The notes beneath the pieces are model-generated. The model had not been told where the DNA came from, searched no databases, and saw only the letters and a program-made list of their open reading frames with translations. The translations under genes and the position numbers were made by a program. Below, one piece after another: positions 7,892 to 13,184 of a stretch of DNA of 13,184 nucleotides. The stretch is from assembly GCA_964404825.1 (NCBI GenBank), contig CAYOLQ010000095.1, positions 1 to 13,184 on the forward strand, given 5' to 3'. The first letter of the stretch is position 1; each line of letters starts with the position of its first letter. The stretch is from JACJXF01 sp964404825 (lineage in GTDB: Bacteria; Bacteroidota; Bacteroidia; Bacteroidales; GCA-2748055).

Positions 7892-8320
7892 ATTTTTCAT
7901 ACAAAAAAATGATGATTTTTTAATTTTTAATTAACATTAATGGGCTAATCAGGTGTATTGATGATAATTGTTTGGACTCTCACAATGTATAATTAATAAT
8001 TTTTTCCCTGAACTGTATCTGTATTTCCGGATTGAAAAAAACCACATTTGCAAGTCAATCTGAAATAGTTATTGTAAAAAACACACCATCAACCTTATAG
8101 ATAATTTCAATTGATAGACAAGAAGAGTTTCGTAAGTGACAAAGAACCTTTATTAACAATGAATTCTGGTCACTTGACATTGTGAACCTTGAGTTTTTTC
8201 TTTTGTGCACTCTATGTATCAGCTTCGTCAAGCCTTTGGTGATCGAAGGGAAAAAAATGTAACCAATGCTGGCTAATATTTGACGGAATTTGTATTTTCG
8301 ACCCTGCTAATCCCTCTGTA
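7892..8320. other. Gene-free intergenic region between divergent genes
   Basis: These roughly 430 bp separate the divergent CBM9/T9SS and SGNH-TPR genes. They are AT-rich, with stop codons frequent in the frames and no convincing coding sequence. On the plus strand, AATATTTG (8275-8282) and TATTTTCG (8293-8300) each match the -7 consensus at 6-7 of 8 positions close to the ATG at 8321. Neither has a TTTG at the expected distance, so no plus-strand promoter is called. The interval 8134-8190 contains short inverted and direct repeats, listed as a finding. No terminator, RNA gene or riboswitch was recognised. Confidence 0.6.
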
Positions 8321-10558
8321 ATGAAAAATAATGTTAAACCAGCTGTTAGAAAAATCTCACCTGCAAGGGCTTTGTTTTTTAAATTCCTTTTAATCCTTTT
8401 CCCCCTGTTTTTCTTTATTTTACTCGAGGGATCCCTGAGATTATTCAATTATGGTCATGATTTCAGCCTGTTTGTTACAAATCCGGAACCTTCATACGAA
8501 AGATTTAAAGTTGTTAGTCCCGATATTGCTGCAAAGTATTTTAGAACTATCGACAATAACAGACCCAGGAATGATATGTTCCTGAAAAATAAGAAGGATA
8601 ATACATTCCGCATTTTTGTTCTTGGAAGTTCCAGCGTTTTCGGATTTCCATATGATGGTAACCTGATGTTTACCCGAATATTTCAAAACCATCTTGAAAG
8701 TGCCTACCCCGATAAAAAAATAGAAATAATAAATACTGCCATAACAGCTATCAACAGCTATACTTTGCTCGGTTTTACAGACGATATTTTAAAAGAGGAA
8801 CCGGATGCAATATTAATTTATGCCGGACACAATGAATATTATGGCGCTTTTGGAATAGGCTCGAATATTGGTGTTGGTGAAAGTCGTCCTCTCATTCTCC
8901 TGCACTTGAAATTGATGGATCTGAGATTTTATCAGGTATTGAGGAATGCTTTATATAAGGTATCCGGACCTTCAGGGAAAAATGCTAATACCGTAAACCG
9001 GGGTACCCTTATGAGTAAGGTGGTCAAAAAAGCAGATATTGTTTATAATGGCCCGGATTATAATGCAGGCCTCCTGCAATTCAGGTCCAACATGTCAGCC
9101 ATTCTGGAAAAAGCTTCCGACCAAAATGTCCCTGTATTCATCAGTACTCTGGTTAGCAATACTTCCGGACTTAAACCCTTCGGTTCCGATAAATCCGGGA
9201 GCGGAGAAAATGCTGAAGTAATATTTGAAAAGGCAAAGGATGCTGAGAATAAATCGGATTTTCAAATGGCAAAAAGTTTATATAGCAGGGCCAGAGATCT
9301 CGATTGTGTAAGATTCAGAGCCTCTTCTGATATCAATGTGGCAATTGAAGAACTTGCCAGACTTCATAAAGCCACACTTGTCCCAATGCTTAAAGCTTTT
9401 GAAGATAAATCACCAAACGGTATCGTTGGTAATAACCTGCTTACCGAGCATGTGCATCCTAACATCGAAGGATATTTTCTTATGGCAGATGTTTTCTATA
9501 ATTCAATTTCTTCCTCCGGAATAATTGATAAGGAAGTTAATAAATATACGGCACGGCAGTCTGATGACTTCCGCCGGACATATGGATATACCGCTCTTGA
9601 CAGTTTACTGGGTCACCACCGCATTACCAACCTGTCTTATCATTGGCCGTTCCGTGATGAATCTGAAGATTTCATTGATTACCGTCTTATTTACAAACCG
9701 AAAGGCAAAATCGATTCCCTTGCATTTACCGTAATGGCGAAACAATCACTTCTTTCTCTGGATGCACATCTACAGCTTGCCGATGAATACAATGAAAAGC
9801 GGGATTTTATAAATGCCGGCAGGGAATATATGGCATTAATTCAGTTGGTTCCATATACTCCTGAACTACTCAGTGAAGCAGCAGACTTTTTCCTCAAAAC
9901 AGCCGATCTCCCACTCGCTTATAAATGTTATCTCAGGTCATTGGAATTAAATCCATCTTACCTGGCATATTTCAGAGCAGGTGAAATATGCATGATACAG
10001 AATGATTTTGCCAAAGCATCACGGTTTTTTACCAAAGCCTTTGAAATTTCTGATGATGAATATAAGGGAAGGATTCTCACAAAACTATACACCTCCTATA
10101 TTTATCAGAATAAGACTGATGAAGCAAAGCAGGTACTTGAGATACTGCAGAAATTTCAGCCCGGAGCAAAAATTCAGGTGCCCCCCAAATCTTATACCCT
10201 GGGAAATTATATCCCATATCCTGTTCGTGAAAAGGTTTTCTCAGCAAAAGAATTTCTGAAGGAAAAGAGATTCGATGAAGCAATTCCATTATTGACCGAA
10301 TCCCTGAAAATGACCGACTCACCAGTTGTCAGCCGCATTTTGGGCGAAGTGTTCTTTGAACAGAAGGATTTTACCAATGCTGCTTTTTTTCTGAATAAGT
10401 CCTATAACTGGTTTTGTTTTGAGCCAGGGTTCCTCATTCTGAGCATAAATGCAAATATTGGTAATAGCGATAAAAACACAGCCAAAAGTCAACTTGAACA
10501 GCTCCGTATTATTGAACCGGAAAATCAGTCTATCGGATTGCTTCAACAACTTTTGTAA
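8321..10558 (+). CDS. Membrane-anchored SGNH-hydrolase-like protein with C-terminal TPR-like repeats
   Basis: This 745-residue protein has a cytoplasmic basic N-terminus and one membrane segment (about 18-38), so most of it should face the periplasm. An SGNH/GDSL-like esterase domain spans about 95-400. Block I is LGSSSVFGF with Ser104 at the nucleophile position, and block III is AGHNEYYG with Asn171. Block V is TEHVHPN with His379 and Glu376 in the place of the usual Asp. Inserted before block V is a TPR-like helical pair (about 300-348) with ARDLDCVRFRA, a motif I associate with this SGNH-TPR subgroup. TPR-like repeats occupy about 480-745. SGNH enzymes hydrolyse or transfer acyl groups, often on cell-envelope glycans; the substrate here is unknown. 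It converges on the carbamoyltransferase operon with 8 bp between stop codons. The start fits the charged N-terminus and membrane segment. Confidence 0.85.
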   Translation: MKNNVKPAVRKISPARALFFKFLLILFPLFFFILLEGSLRLFNYGHDFSLFVTNPEPSYERFKVVSPDIAAKYFRTIDNNRPRNDMFLKNKKDNTFRIFVLGSSSVFGFPYDGNLMFTRIFQNHLESAYPDKKIEIINTAITAINSYTLLGFTDDILKEEPDAILIYAGHNEYYGAFGIGSNIGVGESRPLILLHLKLMDLRFYQVLRNALYKVSGPSGKNANTVNRGTLMSKVVKKADIVYNGPDYNAGLLQFRSNMSAILEKASDQNVPVFISTLVSNTSGLKPFGSDKSGSGENAEVIFEKAKDAENKSDFQMAKSLYSRARDLDCVRFRASSDINVAIEELARLHKATLVPMLKAFEDKSPNGIVGNNLLTEHVHPNIEGYFLMADVFYNSISSSGIIDKEVNKYTARQSDDFRRTYGYTALDSLLGHHRITNLSYHWPFRDESEDFIDYRLIYKPKGKIDSLAFTVMAKQSLLSLDAHLQLADEYNEKRDFINAGREYMALIQLVPYTPELLSEAADFFLKTADLPLAYKCYLRSLELNPSYLAYFRAGEICMIQNDFAKASRFFTKAFEISDDEYKGRILTKLYTSYIYQNKTDEAKQVLEILQKFQPGAKIQVPPKSYTLGNYIPYPVREKVFSAKEFLKEKRFDEAIPLLTESLKMTDSPVVSRILGEVFFEQKDFTNAAFFLNKSYNWFCFEPGFLILSINANIGNSDKNTAKSQLEQLRIIEPENQSIGLLQQLL

Positions 10559-10566
10559 ATCAAAAA

Positions 10567-10941
10567 TCACCAGGGTTTTTTAAAACTTTCAGCATCATAT
10601 TCTTTCGAAACCTCAACAAAATAGCTTTTCCTGTTCCCTGAAAGCATAAGCGGATCTTTTGTAAAAAGTTTTGAAACCATTGCAATGGGAAGCAGAAACA
10701 AAAAGAACACAATACTTAATAGAATATTAGGAACAATATAGCTGAGTACAAGACCAATTTTTAGCCAAATCCATTCTATTTGCAGGCTCATATAATTCGA
10801 AACAACGGCCAGGATTCCAACAGTAACAGATACATAGAGAGCCCATTCCTGCTTAAAGGCGAGATATATAATTAAGAATCCTATACAAATAATCAGAATA
10901 CTGGATTTTGATTTTTCAGGGTTTCGGGTATCAGCGGCCAT
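10567..10941 (-). CDS. SxtJ-type small integral membrane protein
   Basis: This 124-residue protein has hydrophobic segments at about 13-29, 33-51 and 60-93, the last long enough for two passes. A polar C-terminal tail follows (KSYFVEVSKEYDAESFKKPW). Size, membrane pattern and position after a NodU-type carbamoyltransferase and a DUF5989 peptide match the SxtJ family, named from the saxitoxin cluster, whose function is unknown. The chosen start is ATG 10941-10939 (MAADTRNPEK), two nucleotides after the DUF5989 stop. The frame could be extended to 11073, but the extra 44 residues would overlap almost all of the DUF5989 gene and are not membrane-protein-like in the family sense. It is the last gene of the operon, with no obvious hairpin after it, and it ends 8 bp from the convergent SGNH-TPR gene. 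Confidence 0.82.
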   Translation of the reverse strand: MAADTRNPEKSKSSILIICIGFLIIYLAFKQEWALYVSVTVGILAVVSNYMSLQIEWIWLKIGLVLSYIVPNILLSIVFFLFLLPIAMVSKLFTKDPLMLSGNRKSYFVEVSKEYDAESFKKPW

Positions 10942-10943
10942 AA

Positions 10944-11093
10944 CTAAAAGAGTGTATAAATAAAAGGAGCAATAGCTGAGCCACCGGCAAAAACTAACAA
11001 CAGTGCTATCAAAAGCAAAATGATGATAATAGGAGCGAGCCAGAATTTCTTTCTCTCCTTCATAAACATCCAAAGATCTTTTAAAAATTCCAT
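10944..11093 (-). CDS. DUF5989-type 49-residue membrane peptide
   Basis: This small gene encodes 49 residues. It begins MEFLKDLWMFMKERKKFW, an amphipathic, basic N-terminus, continues with one membrane helix (about 19-37, LAPIIIILLLIALLLVFAG) and ends GGSAIAPFIYTLF. The pattern of a short charged lead, the W-L-x-P-I-I-I helix entry, a glycine pair and an aromatic end matches DUF5989, found next to carbamoyltransferases and SxtJ. I infer it is the counterpart of the small sxtK-type gene in saxitoxin clusters. Its ATG at 11093-11091 lies one nucleotide after the carbamoyltransferase TAA (11097-11095), and its TAG (10946-10944) is two nucleotides before the SxtJ ATG, so all three are probably translationally coupled. 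Function is unknown; an inner-membrane subunit that recruits the carbamoyltransferase is a guess. Confidence 0.85.
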   Translation of the reverse strand: MEFLKDLWMFMKERKKFWLAPIIIILLLIALLLVFAGGSAIAPFIYTLF

Positions 11094-11094
11094 A

Positions 11095-12960
11095 TTAATC
11101 CATTTTGAATTTTACCATCCATTTTTCCTTGTTTTCCCAATCGGGTTGTTCCGTTTTCTTCAGCAGGAAATCATTAACCACCAGATAATCCATTTCTGTG
11201 CGCATAAAGCATTTATAAGCCTCTTCGGGAGTGCATACAATAGGCTCTCCTCTTACATTGAAACTGGTATTTACCACAATACCATATCCGGTTTTCTTTT
11301 TAAAAGTATTGATAAGATTCCAGAGCCTTTGATTTGTCTCTTTATGAACGGTTTGTACACGTGCTGAAAAATCGAGATGCGTAACCGATTGCACATCACT
11401 CCGTTCAAAATACAGCTTATCCCATAAGTCCATTTCATGATAATCTTCCGGTAATTTCTTTCTTCGTTTTTCCTGTACATCTGCAATCAGCAGCATATAA
11501 GGGGAGGGGACATGCAAATCGAAAAAAACTTCCGAATCTTCATAAAGTACAGCAGGAGCAAAGGGTCTGAAACCCTCACGGTGTTTTATTTTAAGATTCA
11601 GTTTTTTCTGCATTTCAGCATTTCTGGCATCTCCCAGTATACTTCGGTTACCCAGGGCTCTTGGGCCAAACTCCATTCTCCCCTGAAACCAGCCAACAAC
11701 CTGACCCTGGTCCAGCAGACCGGCAACTTCAGCACATAAATCATCAAAACTATCCGGTCTGGTGTAAACAGTTTTAAGTTTTTTAAAAGCTGTGACTATC
11801 TCTTTTTCGGAGAATTCAGGACCCAGATAGGAACCTTCCATGGAGTCCGATTCGCCTTTTACCACCCGATCCTCGTTAAAATACATATAAAAGACAGCCT
11901 GAGCTGCTCCCAGCGCACCTCCTGCATCTCCTGCAGCAGGCTGAATAAAGATGTTCCGGAATAGTGCCGATTTTAAAAGTTTTCCGTTTGCAACGCAGTT
12001 CAAAGCCACACCACCGGCAAGGCATAAATTGTCGCTTCCGGTAAGTTTTTTTGCTTCGGATGCCATCTTAAGCACGATTTCTTCGGTAACCGCCTGTATT
12101 GCGTAAGCCAGATTGCAATGCTTCTGTTCCGGTTTTTCATCAGCCTTCAAACCGGGGAATCCAAACAATTGTCTCCATTTTTTTTCATTAACCATCCGCA
12201 ATCCGGTAGCATAATTGAAATAGTCCTGATTAAGCCACACCGAACCATCCTCTTTAACTGAAACCAGATGAGTTTTAATTAATGAAATGAAATCCTTAGT
12301 TTGCTGTGATCCGGGATTCCCATATGGAGCCAGCCCCATCAGTTTATACTCCCCCGAATTAACCCTGAAACCAAGATAATATGTAAATGCAGAATACAGC
12401 AGACCCACCGAATGCGGGAACCTCATTTCTTTCAGCATTTTTATTTTATTGTTTTTCCCGATGCTTATTGAAGCTGTGGCCCATTCACCAACGCCATCGA
12501 TAGTTAAAATGGCAGCTTCATGATAAGGAGATGAAAAAAATGCACTGGCTGCATGCGATAGATGATGCTCCGAAAACAAGAGGGTGAGATTTTTTTTATC
12601 GTACTTTTCTACTTCTCTCAAACCATCATAAATCAGTTTTTTCAGAAAAAGTTTTTCCTTCAGCCAGACGGGTATTGCGGTAAGAAATTGTATCAGTCCG
12701 CGCGGAGAAAACGCATAATAGGTCTCAATGAGCCTTTCGAATTTCAGGAGTGGTTTATCGTAAAAAACAACAGCATCCAACTCGTCTATGCTGCAGCCTG
12801 AATATTCAAGACAATATTTTATAGCATTTATCGGGAATTCGGGAGTGTGCTTGATTCGTGTAAATCGTTCTTCCTGAGCAGCGGCAATTATTTTTCCATC
12901 AATCAGCAAAGCAGCAGATGAATCGTGATAAAAGGCTGAAATTCCTAATACTTTTTTCAT
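11095..12960 (-). CDS. NodU/CmcH/SxtI-family carbamoyltransferase
   Basis: This 621-residue cytoplasmic enzyme is predicted to transfer a carbamoyl group from carbamoyl phosphate, via carbamoyl-adenylate, to a hydroxyl of a sugar or metabolite. The N-terminal Kae1-like (ASKHA) domain, about 1-390, contains LGISAFYHDSSAAL, the metal-binding SEHHLSHAASAFF (His132, His136), TIDGVGEW (Asp155), GEYKLMGLAPYG, LAGGVALNCVANGKL and QPAAGDAGGALGAA (Asp345). The C-terminal carbamoyltransferase domain, about 405-605, contains GRMEFGPRALGNRSILGD, REGFRPFAPAVL and NTSFNVRGEPIV. All signature motifs look intact. The start is set at ATG 12960-12958 (MKKVLGISAF), where family members begin; an upstream ATG at 13020 would add 20 residues unlike the family and overlap the predicted promoter. 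Its stop is one nucleotide from the DUF5989 start. Acceptor unknown. Confidence 0.93.
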   Translation of the reverse strand: MKKVLGISAFYHDSSAALLIDGKIIAAAQEERFTRIKHTPEFPINAIKYCLEYSGCSIDELDAVVFYDKPLLKFERLIETYYAFSPRGLIQFLTAIPVWLKEKLFLKKLIYDGLREVEKYDKKNLTLLFSEHHLSHAASAFFSSPYHEAAILTIDGVGEWATASISIGKNNKIKMLKEMRFPHSVGLLYSAFTYYLGFRVNSGEYKLMGLAPYGNPGSQQTKDFISLIKTHLVSVKEDGSVWLNQDYFNYATGLRMVNEKKWRQLFGFPGLKADEKPEQKHCNLAYAIQAVTEEIVLKMASEAKKLTGSDNLCLAGGVALNCVANGKLLKSALFRNIFIQPAAGDAGGALGAAQAVFYMYFNEDRVVKGESDSMEGSYLGPEFSEKEIVTAFKKLKTVYTRPDSFDDLCAEVAGLLDQGQVVGWFQGRMEFGPRALGNRSILGDARNAEMQKKLNLKIKHREGFRPFAPAVLYEDSEVFFDLHVPSPYMLLIADVQEKRRKKLPEDYHEMDLWDKLYFERSDVQSVTHLDFSARVQTVHKETNQRLWNLINTFKKKTGYGIVVNTSFNVRGEPIVCTPEEAYKCFMRTEMDYLVVNDFLLKKTEQPDWENKEKWMVKFKMD

Positions 12961-12990
12961 GTACAATACTGAACCAGTTTTTTCGATGGT

Positions 12991-13021
12991 TAAAAGTATC
13001 TGTTTTTTCGGAAAAATCAAT
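12991..13021 (-). promoter_or_regulatory. Predicted promoter of the carbamoyltransferase operon
   Basis: On the minus strand ATTG (13021-13018) is followed after 19 bp by TACTTTTA (12998-12991). Spacing is ideal for a Bacteroidota promoter, with one mismatch in each element against TTTG and TAnnTTTG. The leader to the ATG at 12960 would be about 25 nt. Because these elements lie just inside the longer reading frame from 13020, they support the shorter start. Confidence 0.45.
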
Positions 13022-13063
13022 ATGCCTAATTCTTACACCTGAATCAATAATAAAATAAAATAA

Positions 13064-13097
13064 CCACGAATGCACCGGATATCATGTGCATTCGTGG
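13064..13097. repeat. Perfect 12-bp inverted repeat, REP-like palindrome or terminator
   Basis: CCACGAATGCAC (13064-13075) and GTGCATTCGTGG (13086-13097) are exact reverse complements separated by 10 bp (CGGATATCAT). On the minus strand the stem is followed by TTATTTTATTTTATT, so it may terminate the transcript of the gene that stops at 13128. The core GCATTCGTGG is a word I associate with dispersed intergenic palindromes in Bacteroidota; copy number in this genome cannot be seen here. Confidence 0.65.
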
Positions 13098-13127
13098 CTG
13101 CAATTCATAGTTTGCTTTTTTAGCTTC

Positions 13128-13184
13128 TTAGTTCAGTTTAAATTCTAATCCGAGATTACTGATTTCAGAGGGATTAAATGGACT
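13128..13184 (-). CDS. C-terminal end of an unidentified minus-strand gene (5' end outside window)
   Basis: The minus strand is open from the window edge to TAA at 13130-13128, encoding the 18 residues SPFNPSEISNLGLEFKLN. The composition and the ending GLEFKLN resemble the last beta-strand of a Bacteroidota outer-membrane beta-barrel or a similar beta-rich exported protein. It is too short to name a family. It reads towards the carbamoyltransferase operon, but the palindrome at 13064-13097 and the predicted promoter at 12991-13021 lie between them, so it is probably a separate transcript. Confidence 0.5.
   Translation of the reverse strand, partial: SPFNPSEISNLGLEFKLN

Noticed and set aside
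8041..8320. Possible promoter for the SGNH-TPR gene
   Set aside because: Partial -7 matches at 8275-8282 and 8293-8300 have no -33 TTTG at about 19 bp, so neither can be called with confidence.
8212..8448. Minus-strand frame of 78 codons upstream of and overlapping the SGNH-TPR start
   Set aside because: It is lysine-rich and low in complexity, has no family resemblance and overlaps the well-supported start and membrane segment of the SGNH-TPR gene.
10942..11073. 44-codon N-terminal extension of the SxtJ-like protein
   Set aside because: It overlaps nearly the whole DUF5989 gene in another frame. The start at 10941 fits the family length and the compact operon spacing.
11020..11367. Plus-strand frame of 115 codons
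   Set aside because: It lies antisense to the end of the carbamoyltransferase gene and the start of DUF5989, both with clear family motifs. Its translation looks like a shadow product.
12961..13020. 20-codon N-terminal extension of the carbamoyltransferase
   Set aside because: The family begins directly with the M-x-x-LGISAFYHD segment, and the extension coincides with the predicted promoter.
1..13184. Defence island, prophage, insertion sequence or CRISPR array
   Set aside because: No transposase, integrase, nuclease, phage or Cas protein and no regularly spaced repeats were seen. The higBA pair alone does not indicate a defence island.

Overview
The window looks like a chromosomal segment of a Bacteroidota bacterium, most likely of the Bacteroidales/Marinilabiliales type. 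The evidence is a SusC/SusD outer-membrane pair, a protein with a type IX secretion (T9SS) C-terminal sorting domain, promoters resembling the Bacteroidota TTTG / TAnnTTTG type, A-rich leaders without Shine-Dalgarno sequences, and an AT-rich base composition. No rRNA, tRNA, insertion sequence, CRISPR array or prophage was seen.

Layout. (1) 1-5150, plus strand: the 3' end of a gene for a beta-rich protein, then a SusC/RagA-like TonB-dependent transporter and its SusD/RagB-like lipoprotein. They are tightly spaced, look like one operon, and are closed by a bidirectional hairpin terminator. No glycoside hydrolase follows, so the substrate cannot be read from this window. (2) 5219-5940, minus strand: a toxin-first type II toxin-antitoxin pair, higB-higA, with a putative operator of 8-bp inverted half-sites flanking the likely -7 promoter element. 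(3) 5985-7891, minus strand: a secreted CBM9 / Ig-like / carbohydrate-binding-like protein with a T9SS sorting tail. It has a well-formed promoter and a strong UUCG-loop terminator, and a second GC-rich palindrome lies just beyond. (4) 7892-8320: a largely gene-free intergenic region. (5) 8321-10558, plus strand: a membrane-anchored SGNH-hydrolase-like protein with C-terminal TPR-like repeats. (6) 10567-13021, minus strand: a NodU/CmcH/SxtI-type carbamoyltransferase followed, at 1-nt and 2-nt gaps, by a 49-residue DUF5989-type membrane peptide and an SxtJ-type membrane protein. (7) 13064-13184: a perfect 12-bp palindrome and the last 18 codons of another minus-strand gene.

The most interesting part is 8321-12960. 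The carbamoyltransferase, DUF5989 and SxtJ genes are almost certainly co-translated. They end 8 bp from the end of the SGNH-TPR gene, which points towards them. This set resembles a recurrent but functionally undefined module, of which only the saxitoxin sxtI/J/K genes have a named role. A reasonable inference is that it makes and handles a carbamoylated (and perhaps acylated or deacylated) metabolite or envelope glycan at the inner membrane. The sequence alone does not identify the substrate.
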